Shown piece after piece: positions 13,561 through 24,900 of a stretch of DNA of 64,000 nt. The position numbers were made by a program, and so were the translations under genes. How positions within the stretch are numbered: the stretch's first letter is position 1; each line of letters begins with the position of its first letter. Source of the stretch: Phalacrocorax aristotelis (Eukaryota; Chordata; Aves; Suliformes; Phalacrocoracidae); the NCBI RefSeq assembly GCF_949628215.1, contig NC_134276.1, forward strand, positions 35,141,226-35,205,225, written 5' to 3'. Under the pieces are notes generated by a model that worked only from the letters and a program-made list of their open reading frames with translations, searched no databases and was not told the origin of the DNA.

Positions 13561-15199
13561 TTCTTCTTTTTGCTTGGAGCATCCGAAATCTGAGCAATGG
13601 GTTGCGGCCCACCAGAGTGGTATTTCCATAACAAGGGATGTGCCGGCAGGGCTTATGGCAGGTGTTTGTCGGTATGAAACCTGGTGAGCCTGGAGGGCTT
13701 GTTAGGGCCAGGGATGGCTAATAAAGAACAGACCATCATCAACGCCACCTTTGTGAGTTATCTGTTTCCAGGACTTCCTTCAGATTTGTATGGAGAGATC
13801 AGTTAATTCAATCCAAAATAGAGGCTGGGAAGAAAGAGGTAATTATGCAACATCAAGTTATCACAACCTGAGAATAAACTGGGAGTTAACTTGGTGGGCA
13901 GCATAGGCTTACCTGTTACCTGCAATACGTATGTGCTGGTTTGCACCAAACTTTGCTCTGGAGTGGCCAAAGTGGTTTTCTTACGGTGCCAAGGGTAGTT
14001 CATCAGCTGCTCTAATGTTGGCCAGTCTGCTTTTCTTGGATTGGAGCTCACAGCCTGAGCCCTTACAAAGACACTGTAATTACAGCTTCAGTCTCTCCAT
14101 TCCCTTGAAAGTACTGTGATTTACCCCAGGAAAGCAGATCACTATAACCTGGGAGGAAGAAGCCTGGATTAATTTTCTTGCTCTGCCACCATGCCTCTGG
14201 TTCTTTTTGCTTAGGAATTATCACATGCCTTCCAGGTCTTGTCTATCTTATATTGAATTATTAGCCATGAAATCCTCCAGTGGAGATGCAGCTTCTGCTG
14301 TGAAAAAGTTTTTGCAAGAACATATTATATCCATTCCCTACAAAATGAGCTACTCCTCAACAAAGATGCTGCTGCCAGCCTTGTGAATCTGTCAGGAGGC
14401 TTATGCTTATGCAAAGTTGTGGTAAAAACATGTTACCCCAATGGACTCGACTGCTCTGAAGAGTTTTCTAGTATGGATCTGCCCTAAGCCTCAGCTTTCC
14501 CATTTGCCACCTGGAGCTGATAGTGCTATGGTAACACAAGAAAGCTGCCTGAGTCCTCAGCTGGGAGATGGGTTTTGTATGAGGCAGTACTGCTGCTCCT
14601 GCCCGTACCACTGCCCTCCAATGTTGGAAGGGAATAAGGGTCTCTTAACCACCTTCTCCACTTAGAAAAAACTGCAGCCATTTGCTGCTGACCTAGTAGA
14701 AGAGCTAAGTATGATAAAATGAAGAAGGAAAGGGCAAATGCTGCATTGAAGATACAGGCACAGGAAAGGACAAGAGATGACATTTTTTGGTCTAGGGACT
14801 TCTTGACTTCTTTTACAAGTGCACAGACATGGTCATGCCCTTAGCCCTGACTGGAACCTTCCTCCCAGACACCAAACTCGTTTTCCCAGTGATCCACAGA
14901 AGTCTAGAGAGAAATTTTAATTTCTGTTGCACTGGGTGGAGGCTTGCAGCTGACTCCACCAAGGCAGCAGCTTGTTGGAAGTGGGGAGATCCCATGGTGG
15001 GCTGGATGCCTTGGGAACTGTTGGCAAATCACTGCCTGTCGTACCATAGTGTGGTACAGCTGGGGAGTGTGGAGGCCACACTAGATGTTGCCTGCAGACT
15101 TTTTTTATCTCTTTCTGGATCAGTGATCTAGAGACAGGACAGTGGATTGATGTGGTTAGGTGGCATGCAGCCCTGTGAAAAGAGAGCAAGTGAGTAAGC

Positions 15200-15269
15200 A
15201 TTAATGGGTACACAGTATTAACGCACGACTAAATATTAATGGGTAAACAGTGTTAACATATGAGACATA
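15200..15269. repeat. imperfect 35-bp tandem duplication upstream of OLFM4
   Basis: Two adjacent 35-bp units begin with ATTAATGGGTACACAGTATT (15200) and ATTAATGGGTAAACAGTGTT (15235). About 21 of the first 23 positions agree, and similarity then fades. Each unit carries ATTAAT and an RTTAAC box (GTTAAC in the second), which resemble homeodomain/HNF1 half-sites. The duplication lies about 560-630 bp upstream of the predicted start of transcription. A regulatory role is inference only. Confidence 0.6.
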
Positions 15270-15534
15270 AGCCTACTGGGAAGGAAACGGGAGGAAATGT
15301 TTGTGTCCCGCCTGTGTAGTGTGAGAGTTGAGGGAACTGTAAAGCTGTAGAGACCCCTGTGCATTTTACTTATTGTGAAAGGTCTGTCGGCCTTTGAAAT
15401 ACGGGGAGGATGTTTCTGGTATGTGAAAAGTCTAACCTGACCTACTCTTCTCTGTACCTATAAGAAGCAATAAATACTATCCAGACCTGTATCGTCTGCA
15501 TAACTTATAAGGAATCTATAAGAATTTATGTGGC

Positions 15535-15541
15535 TGAGTCA
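15535..15541. promoter_or_regulatory. consensus AP-1 site in OLFM4 upstream region
   Basis: TGAGTCA is an exact AP-1 (TRE) heptamer about 290 bp upstream of the predicted start site. Such heptamers occur by chance, so relevance depends on the cluster with the CRE/AP-1-like pair at 15714-15729. Confidence 0.35.
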
Positions 15542-15713
15542 CAGTAACAGGATCCTAGTAAAAAGCAACCTATGTTCTACATAACCAAGATTAAGATTAG
15601 ATAACGGCAGCATATGGGAAAGCGTCCCTATTAGGAAATTAGATATAGTTAATTTCTGAAGGCGAGTCACTCGTATGTTCTTTGTAGGTTATTATTTGGC
15701 ACCTATTGTTACA

Positions 15714-15729
15714 TGACTTCATGATGTCA
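15714..15729. promoter_or_regulatory. paired CRE/AP-1-like octamers
   Basis: TGACTTCA (15714-15721) abuts TGATGTCA (15722-15729). Each differs from the CRE octamer TGACGTCA by one base. The pair sits about 100 bp upstream of the predicted start site and could bind ATF/CREB/AP-1 family factors. This is inferred from motif only. Confidence 0.4.
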
Positions 15730-15778
15730 CCTCTCCAGAAACTTAAAAAATATCATGCAAGTTCCGTAAGTTTTGGTT

Positions 15779-15790
15779 GGGGAAATTCCC
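15779..15790. promoter_or_regulatory. kappaB site of OLFM4 promoter
   Basis: GGGGAAATTCCC contains GGGAAATTCC, a full match to the NF-kappaB consensus GGGRNWYYCC. It lies 9 bp upstream of the TATA box and about 50 bp upstream of the predicted start site. Human OLFM4 is known as an NF-kappaB-responsive, inflammation-induced gene, so a proximal site here agrees with family knowledge. Binding itself is inferred. Confidence 0.65.
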
Positions 15791-15799
15791 AGACTCTAC

Positions 15800-15807
15800 T
15801 ATATAAG
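15800..15807 (+). promoter_or_regulatory. TATA box of OLFM4
   Basis: TATATAAG lies 50 bp upstream of the chosen ATG. The A of GTCACTACT at 15831 is about 31 bp downstream, the usual TATA-to-start distance, and makes a reasonable initiator. The box also argues against the in-frame upstream ATGs at 15706 and beyond, which would lie upstream of the core promoter. Confidence 0.75.
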
Positions 15808-15830
15808 GTCTCCTTTGTCCCTTTGCTGTC

Positions 15831-15849
15831 ACTACTGCTGGCTGAGAAG
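15831..15849 (+). other. OLFM4: predicted OLFM4 5'UTR
   Basis: If transcription starts at the A at 15831, the 5' leader is only about 19 nt. The ATG context GAGAAGATGA has A at -3, adequate for initiation. No upstream ATG lies within this leader. The exact start needs 5' transcript data. Confidence 0.5.
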
Positions 15850-15930
15850 ATGAAGCCCACACAGGTGGCTGTGTTGCTCCTCATGCAAAGCATGATTGCT
15901 GTGGCTGGAACAACGGCAACAACAGAAGTG
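15850..15930 (+). CDS. OLFM4: OLFM4 coding exon 1 (signal peptide)
   Basis: It encodes 27 residues, [20 protein letters not shown] plus TTATTEV: a hydrophobic signal peptide with probable cleavage near AVA-G, then a short Thr-rich linker. The donor is GTG|GTAAGA, phase 0. Human OLFM4 exon 1, as I recall it, adds a long Ser/Gly-rich stretch that is missing here. The start is chosen from the TATA box 50 bp upstream, the A at -3 and the signal peptide. The frame runs open upstream to 15706, but that part lies above the core promoter. Confidence 0.88.
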
Positions 15931-18900
15931 GTAAGATGGGGGGGGTCTCGTAATCTGAGCTTTGCTGCCTTCTTGTCTTCTCATGTAATTTAGATTGCTG
16001 ACAAATCTAAAAAAAAGCTACTGGAAAATTATTAGGCAAACGTTGAGATCCCTGTGTGGAGAAAGTTTGAAGTATTCCTCCATCCTCCCTGCAACTAATG
16101 TATAGGGAATGGCTAATAAATGTAAAAATGAGGCACAAGTTTAAAATCAGAGTCAAATTCTGCCTTTGGTTAGATGAGTACAACTCCCAGTGAGGATCTG
16201 AGTGGATATTAAATGTTCTGTGTAGCTTCTAATTAATTAGCAAGGGCTTATAGCAGGAAAGGATCCACATCTTTGATGTGAATGGAGTTGGGAGGTGGGG
16301 GCTTTCCCAGTTCATTGACTGCTGTCATACTCTGTGACCAGGTATATAAAAGGCATGCTGGGTGATTTCTGTGGGGTGCTCTCCCTCTTCCCCATAAAAT
16401 GGTATCTGTTCACACAAGAGAATTTCAACTCAAAGCTATTTATCAGAAAAAAAAATCACCAAAACAAAAACCCACCAACAAATCCAGGGAGAAAGGGAGA
16501 AAACTTTGAAAAAATAAATGTAAAAAGTAAAAATTATATTGTACTGCCTCATCCTTTTTAAATTTAAACTGGACTTAAATTATCAGAAGAAAATTCTGCT
16601 AATAGCTTAAAAGCTCTTCCAAATGAAAAAAACCCTTTTGGTTTTGTTTGATCCAAAGGGACTACCTTTTGGTATTTTTTAGCTAAAATTTGGAAAAAAA
16701 AAAACTATTTTGGCTTAGTGACCAACCAGAAAAGCCCTGTGTGCCCTTAGTTACGTTTTTTGAAGTCTGGGAGCGCTGTGGATGCAGGCAGTGAAGTCAG
16801 CATCTCCTGGGAAGGTGTGTTTGTCTGCTAAAGGAACAGAGTTGCAAAAGTCAGGACAGAGCTGTAAATATATGTTGATAAGCTGAGGGTAGAAAGCTTA
16901 ATATGGGGGATGTTCCTCCTCAGTCTGCTTAGCTTTAAGCTAGTCCCCAGTTTGTGTAATTTACACAATTTGTGAGGCTCTCTGCCCTACCACTGTTAAT
17001 TGCTACTAGCTGCGCCCCTCTCCCATGTTCAGTGTAATCATATGAGCCACAAATACTTATTCAAATGGGTTTATTTGACAAACTGTCCCACAAAAGCTTG
17101 TTTACGCTGTGGTCTTTAATAGACCTGCCCTTTGCCAGCCATTTGGAGTTCCCCACCATTCCTTCGCTCAGGAATGGGGCTCCGGCTGGGATTTGGGAAA
17201 TGCAGAAAGACCGAGGGGTAGGTGTCCTGCTGCAGGGGAAGACCATTTGATGCTCAATCTGTCACACCATTTGACATTGAGAGTGTCTCGCTGCAGTTCC
17301 CAGTTTGCCATGGATTTTGGTGAGACCCCACTATAGGTAACAGCGTGCTGAATCATGGTGATGCACCACGCTCTACACACTATGTGGGGACGCAGTAAAC
17401 CTTTAGGGACACACAGTACAGTGCCAGGGTGACAACTGCTCTCCTTGCTGTGATGGGAAGGCAGGTGCCAGCCACAGGTGAAAGTTAAAGGGGTTGTATA
17501 TTGTCTTACTACATAAGACTTCCAAGGTGGACCTGGCTGTATCCTTGGCAGTGTGGTAGCTTCCCTGGTGCTCCCTCCCCACGGTGGGATGCTGCTGCCT
17601 CTGTGGCAGAGCGGGATGTGTGCCCCAGCCATCACAGCTCACAGCCTGACAGCTTGGTGTGGAAGGGGCAGAGAGTCCTGCATTGAGAGGCTGGAGTGTG
17701 AGCGAGGCAGCAAGAAGTGGATGTCCCTGCTGGGAGGACAGTAGTTTCCAGATTTAGGGCAGGGGGGCACGGTACTGTCATTTTAGACTGCCATGCAGTC
17801 TGCCAGGGCTGCCTGTCAGAGACCCAGCTCACACCTCCCAGGCAGGATGAGTGTCCCCTGCCTTGCACTGCTCACACAGAGCCTTTCTTCAAGAAGAGGT
17901 GTCTATGAAGTGACAATGGGCCTGGGGAAATGTTAGTTGCCTCAGCAGCAGATCAGAAAAGCCAATTAATTTTACAGATACTGTGGATGGCTCCCATAAT
18001 AAAATTAAAGTGCTTTGGAGCTGCAGAAAGACAGACTAGCTGGTGGGGAGGGGATGGTTACGTATGCAGGAATTCACACTGAGAAAGGCTTTCCTTTACT
18101 TTTTAGACTCCTCAGCTCAGTACGACGCTTCAGTATCTGGCTCAGCCCAGCAAGATGACTGATGATCTGCACACTCCCCCAAAGGTATGAGCATTACAGT
18201 TCTTCAATGAAGTCCAGAAAAAAAACAAAATTAGAAACTTGTGTCCCATTTTTTAGGTGCTACACAGTCACTCAGAGATTTAACCTTGATACACGTTCAT
18301 CAGTCAGACTGACCAAGAAAAGTTGTTTAGGTGTTATGTATCCAGGATTTTAGGTAGTAGTGAGTTCCCAAAATCATCAGTGCTGCTGCAATGTCATTCA
18401 ACGCCTTAAGTCACATCCAAAGCTCTGGCATTGCCCTTGTGGCTACTGAACCGGACCCCAGACATGAAACAACTGGGGCCATGGAGGTTTGAAGGCAATG
18501 TACCAAGGTACCAACCAACAATTTGGTGGCTCCAGCCTCCCTGGAGAAAGGGCAACACCTTTTCAACTCCATCTCGCCATGTAAACCAGAGCAAGACCTT
18601 GAAACAACCTTTTGACAAGTGCCCACTTGTGGTTGCTGGGGGTGAGAAAATCTTGATTCTTCCTGTTCTACTCAGCTCAAATTTTATTCGACTATTTGGT
18701 GTTGGAGGGACTTGAATCTGACTTCTGTGCCTTCTGGTACACTGCTCAAGTCCACGGTGTGCAGATTTCAGGGTCTGGTTTCTTTCCCTCTCTCTGCCAG
18801 TGGCTACTTAATAACACGTTTGTTTTGCAGCAGATTCAATGAGGCACATTTGCTCTGCATGGTCCAGCAACCTAGTGTCAAGAACAGGGTTTGTCCAAAG

Positions 18901-21900
18901 CACAGCTCCAGATCAGGTCAGAGATGGCAGACAGCTCGATGGCAAGTCTTTGGTGTCCAGGCAGGCCCAGTGTGGCACCTGGGATGTGTGGAAGGTCTTC
19001 TTCTGAGAGGAGATCTGTCTCTGGCTCCAGCAGTGGGTTTACAAAGTTAAATGGAGTTAGGAGTCTCTCTCTGAGTCTCAGTAGCAGGACCCGAACATCA
19101 TCCATCTCCTTGCCCAGCTGAGGTGGCCTCTGTTTCTGCCGTGTGGTTTCTGTGGATTCCATTCCTTGCCTCAGGAAAAGCAAGCAGCTAATTCAGAGCT
19201 GTGAATGCCACTGGGCTACAGTGTAGCTGGAAATTAAGCACTGAATTGGCTGGACTGTTTTGAGGATGTAACCCTATGTCCACATTTAGGCAGCTGAATA
19301 AATTTCCCGGTTTTCAGAAAATCAAGTACCTGCTGGCTCCTACTCCCTTTCTTAAACTGAAGGGATGTGGAAAAGGAGCACTTCTTACAGCTTCAAATAT
19401 GTATATGTAACAGATTAATTTCACAGAGTGAAATGTTGCTGTCAAGTCCTTGCTGTAGGCCTGGAGAGTTTGCTCTCTTTTAAGCATTCAATGTAAATTA
19501 TTAAACTTTAAAAAACATACAACTCCATCAAAAGCAACGGCCTATCTTGTGCATTTTTTACAGGATGAGGGAAGACATTTTTGTTATATGGTTATTATTT
19601 GACTAATATTATATTTTGATTGAAGTTCTTACTGACCCAAGGGGCTTTTAACTAAACAATGCTTCTTGGTCTCATTAACATCATGATCCGGGCGTTTCGA
19701 ACGTCAATGGAAGCATGGAAGCAACTCTGTCTGCCCAGGCTGTTTGTTCCTTTGGGGAAACTGTCTCTTGGCTTGGATATAAGCTGCGCTTACTGCAATG
19801 AAGCTCTGCCTGAAATGCAAGGCTCTCTTGTAACACAAATGTTAAAATATAATGATTGTTTTTCACAGGGAGTTCAAATGCACAGGTTGGAGTTTTTTTG
19901 GGAGATGATCTGAATGCATTTAGGAATGGTTTATTTAGCACGTGGAGTAAGCATGGTAACCCTAGGTAAACTGATGGCTGTGTATAGTCAGGACTGTAGT
20001 TTACAGCAGACTACACAATGTGTGATTTGCACTATACTGTATATGAAAACATATATAAGTATAGTATATACTATGATATACTACGTATGGTATACTCTCT
20101 TTTGGTATACATATACGTATATACATTATATTTGTGTTATACGCAGAAGGGATAGAATACAATACCTTCTACACAAAAATTAGCATGCCAGTGTGCAACA
20201 GTCTTATAGAAAGTCCCATGTACTCACTAAGTCACATTTATTTCTTCTATTCAGATGTGCTTTGGTAACCTACCTGGCAGTGAAATCAATGAAAGTTATG
20301 TGCTGGGGCATTCTGGAACACCATTAGATACTCCTCTGCTTCCTTTTATGTTAAATGTCTTCAGCAGTCTGGCCATGAGTGAAGTTTTAAGGCCCATGGT
20401 GCTTGAGTAACACAGATAAAACCTCTTTTCATGCTTTCTTTCAAAATGAGATGTGTGGTGTTTGTTACGGCTGCGGTAAAGAGGTTGCCAGAAGTGTGAA
20501 CTGGGATCATTCCTGCTTGCTGCTGTTCTCTTCTTGCGCTCCCTGATCAAGACAGCTTTGCTGCTGGCCATCCCTGCATGTTCTGGGCTGCTTTGGCAGT
20601 GAGGAATTTAGTCAAAATCACTGTGAAAAAGCGACAGAAGAAGTGCTGAGATGTCAGCTTTCAGTAGATAGTTTTGTTGTTTGCTTGTTTATTTTTAAGA
20701 GGGAGAGAGAAAGAAAACAGAGGAATAACTGGGATTTCTGCAAGGCAAGAGGAGAGATTATAGAAAGAAGTATATTTAAAGAGCAAGCCCGTAGTTTTAA
20801 AATACGCAGCCACATTGAAGCGTGTGCAAGAATATTTTAAAGTAACATCAAATACTTTTATTAATAAATTCGTGATAGGTTTATGAACTGGGAAACATTT
20901 TGTGTACAAACAAAAAAGAACTGCTTCAAACACACTCAGTATTCAGCCCAGTGTTTATAAGAGATGATGTGCTTTGGCTGTAAATTATAGCAAGATCATG
21001 AATTGCCGGCCCTGACCTTTCCATACGCCATACACATTTCTCCAATGGTGATGCTTTAAACATGCAGCCAGCCAGGACAAGGAGATAGCTTTGCAAACTG
21101 TCCACAAACGTGGATGAGCGAGCTGTGATGTGTGGGTGTTACGTGCAATATTTCGTAGCAAAATAAGTATCTCTACCTTAGGCTGAGCTGCATATTTAAT
21201 TTGTCACCTTTCAGTGGGTGTGTAATTAAACACTTATGTCTGTTTGCTGGGGCTGGCTGAGAAACTTCAAATGAAGCATTTTTCTTTTCAAAACTTCCCC
21301 TGTTACTAGTTCTATTTCGGTGCTTTCATCTCTATGAATGGAAATGACTAAATGATCTGATCAATTCAATTCAGATTCACAGAACAGTGAGTATAAGATG
21401 TAACTTACTAAGTTCTTATTTTCCTGCTGTTGTGTGTTTTTCCATCTGCTGGAAAAGTTATTTCATTATCTTAGGAACACTGTCCACAAGATTGTGAAAG
21501 TAAGAACTATTATATGCCTCTGTTTTTTCAATGGTAAAATCTTTACAGCAATATTTAGCTATTTTCAGAAATATTTATAAGGCTGAGTCATAAAAATTGC
21601 TAGATATTTTAAGTTTCTTGGAAGAAAAAGGTAAAAGATGTCTAGTAATGAAGTTGTTGATCTCATGATTGTCACAGCTTGTATCATTGTCAGGCATTAG
21701 CTACTGATTCCAGAGAAGAATATTAACACTTTTTTCCTTACTGATTTGTCATTGCAGCTCTTCACCAATGTCTCCGGCTCTGTGGATGACAAGGGAACTT
21801 GCCAGTGCTCTGTGTACTTGCCAGACACTACCTTTCCAGTGCAGAAGGTTGAGCAATTGGAAATTACAGCCACAATGCTCTCGGAGAAGTTTGAGAAAGA

Positions 21901-24900
21901 GCTTTCTAAAGTAAGGTGTTCTTTTCTCATAAATATAACAATTGTATCTTTGCTGAAAAATGGTTGCCTGTGAAAAAGTACCGCAGTCAGTGGTTTTCTA
22001 TGACTTGCCTTTCAAACACCGGGAAAGAGGGCTCTGTAAGAGCAGGAGAAGGGTGATTAAATCTCAAATCCTTGACACTGTAGCATGTCATACATTGGAA
22101 TATCCTTAGGTCCCTTTTCTAAGCCTTTGCAGCTAGAGGCACACAGTATTTCTGGAAGAATCATTATGTTTTTCCCCTTTTGGCTCAGTTTTATTGGTTT
22201 GTGATTGCTACACAGAGCTGTGGGAAGCCAAGCCTCCTGCTCGTTCATGTGTTATTATTTATATCAAGCCAGCCAGATTGTAAGAGGGAAATGAAGGGAA
22301 AGAGGAGAAAGGTCACCACAGTCCAGAGTGAAGATGTAGGTGAATATTTGCCCCTTCACTTCTTCTGCTCTCACAGATTAAAAAAAAAAAAAAAATTAAA
22401 AAATGAGATATCTTCATTGTCAACATACAAAGCTGTGACAATGAGACTGCTGAAGTATGCATTGTTGTTGAAGACAAACACACCTTACACTACTTTGGCT
22501 GCTTGTTGTATAAATTCAGATCTATTTTTTGAGGAACTTGGGCAAACCTACACATGCTGCAGTGCACTGGGTGAAGCTGCCTGTGAAGACAGAAATCTGT
22601 CTTTGACTTTTGATAGCGAATAAATATTCAGGATTCAAATTAGATGTCCAGCAGAAAGTGTTTTCTTCAGGAACCAAGCATCTTAAGAAATGAAGTGTCC
22701 TTGAATTAATCAGCAGAAAAGGCACAGCATTAAATTATAAATTCTAACCATAAATATTCATAACCCTTCTCTGGTATAATCAGGAACAGATAAGAAGTTG
22801 TGCATAAAAAACACAACAACAGGCAGAGGAACATTTCAGTTCAAATCATTTGTTTTGAAAGAACTGGAGCTAACAATGAAACACATTCAGCTGTCAGCAG
22901 GGATATGAAGGGCAAGCTGACAGCAGTCCCACGGCCTCCAAGCACAGGAGTTACCTGATTCTTTGCAGCATGGAGGTGTAGCTCAGAGTTAATGATCCAT
23001 GAAAATCATTGAGATTTCAGGTCCCCATACTGTTCCCACTGTGGTCAGTGCCAGCATTTTAAGCTAATTGCACTGGGACATGGCCAGGGGCATGATTCCC
23101 AGCCAGAAAATTGGTGTGATTCTTCAAGGTGCTTGTGTACCACCTTTCCCAGTCACTTGCCCTGGTGTAACAAGTCTCTTACCCGCACTTTCCTCAGAAT
23201 GGCGCATGTTTTCTTTAGGATGTGTGATTTATCTGCTAGTCCCATGCAGATCTGCAGCGCATCTCCAGTGCTGCTTGACCTCTCTGTGTGGACAATCTCA
23301 GACCTCTATTGAGTTGAGACATCTTGCTTATATAAGACACAAGTTACTACAGATACCTAAAATTAGTTGTCCAGATTTGTATCTGAAACTCACCTCTAAA
23401 TTCAGGGCAAGCAGAATCCCCTTGTGGACTTTAATGTCTAGGTTGCCAGCTGGTATCAATGTGTGTAACTGTGTGGTTATCCTTAGGTGCCCAGCAGTGT
23501 ACAGCCATGTGGACACTGACCTTGGCTTTCAATTCTCACTGCAGACAGTGAAAATTCTTGACCTAACTCACGCTTGACTGAATTTCATCCTGTCGAGACC
23601 AATCAGCCAAGCAGTGTTACAATGCATCTAGTTAGATAAAGTGTGACATATACTTTGACGTGATATAGGCAGAGAGACACTTTGGGTCAGAAATGAAAAT
23701 GAACAGACTGCATTTTGGTGTAACTCTAAGTGTGTAAGATTTCTCAGTTATGATGTTTTTCTGTAGAAAGAAGAAAGCTGTTGAGCATTGGCCTGTTGAT
23801 ATCTGAACTTAAGTAATCTGACATCTTTTGATGCATGAGTTTCCATGCTTAAAAACTCTTCACCTTTCCAGTTGTGGAAAAAAATCCTCCTTATACAATC
23901 CTGGATATGACTTTAGTCATGGTAGTACTCATAGAAAGAAGGAAATAATGAATTGGAGGAAAGCCAAGCTCTCATTATTGATCATTATTAGAAATGATCC
24001 TGAGCAAATTCCTAGGGAATCACACTCAAACAGAACCTCATCTCACCACAAGGGTGGAAATTTCTACTGAGTGCTTCCTTTTCTGACTCTGAGAATCCAA
24101 GCTTTTGTCGCTCTTCTAAAACATCCTTTGAAGCTCATGGGAGCTTTTCCTGGGTAAGAGCTGCAGGATTGGACCCTCTTAAGGATGCTTTCCATGTGTT
24201 AGAAGTCCCAGATAAACAACCTGATTGAATCGTTAACCTTTTGCCTGATTGTAGGCTAATTCAAAAAGCAAGGGGGTCCTTTTATAGAATCAGCAGGCAA
24301 GGAAGCTTGCAGATAAAGAGATGCTCTCATGTGACAAATGAGTACAAACCGTAGGCTGAAAATACCAGACTAATTTTTCCTCTGTCACATCAACCTTTGC
24401 CAGCATAATTATGATTACAGAAGAAAATTAACCTTTCAAAGCAAAGCGGGAATTGGCTGCTCCTCTCAATAGGAAAAGGGAGAGGACACCTCCGTAACAG
24501 GGATGGAACAGCATGTGATCCCAAGGAGAGAAAGTGGTTTTCAGAACTTGGCTCACAACAGCCACAACATCCTCACAGAACAAAAACAGGAGAAAAAAGC
24601 ATGCCTGCCCTCTGCCAGGAACAGCTGTTTTCAAAATAGGTTAACCTGCAGTGGAATTCTTCTCAGTGTCAGCTTGTAGACTGCTTGCCAACCTTGCTCC
24701 TTATGGGTCTGTAGAGGTCAGGCCTGCCTGAAGTAAGCGTCCTGGGTCGAGTGACTTGATAGAATTACTGGTTTTGTCACTTTTTTCTTATCTTCACTCC
24801 ATCCTCCCGCTTGTTTTCTTTCACATCTTCATTGTGCACCTTTGTTCCCCCTTTGGTACTCTCCAAATGCATGCTGCAGAAGTGTCTTTTTGCATGCTGC

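Larger units (their letters stand above)
1..15199. other. upstream intergenic region of OLFM4
   Basis: No coding exon is supported here. Open frames are short (longest about 166 codons at 5254-5754), lack recognisable domains and are not flanked by convincing splice sites. The stretch is mostly AT-rich unique sequence with a small CR1 scrap, a perfect hairpin near 2.86 kb and a few decayed amniote-type repeats, listed separately. A T-rich low-complexity run lies at 13501-13560. Distal enhancers could be present but cannot be told from sequence alone. Confidence 0.7.

Noticed and set aside
15150..15700. Possible solo LTR just upstream of OLFM4 (internal AATAAA at about 15469, AT-rich boxes)
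   Set aside because: No TG..CA termini with matching target-site duplication could be found; treated as ordinary promoter-upstream DNA.
15706..15849. Upstream in-frame ATG extension of OLFM4 exon 1
   Set aside because: The extension crosses the TATA box and kappaB site and would hide the signal peptide; the ATG at 15850 fits promoter spacing and the secretory protein.
17168..17635. 155-codon minus-strand frame in intron 1
   Set aside because: Several frames on both strands overlap here because stops are rare in GC-rich DNA; the protein shows no family features.
22180..22623. 147-codon + strand frame
   Set aside because: It runs through a poly-A tract giving a lysine run and has no other features; chance frame in an intron.
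23068..23577. 169-codon + strand open frame in OLFM4 intron 2
   Set aside because: Lies inside an intron of a well-supported gene, has no recognisable domain and no flanking splice signals.
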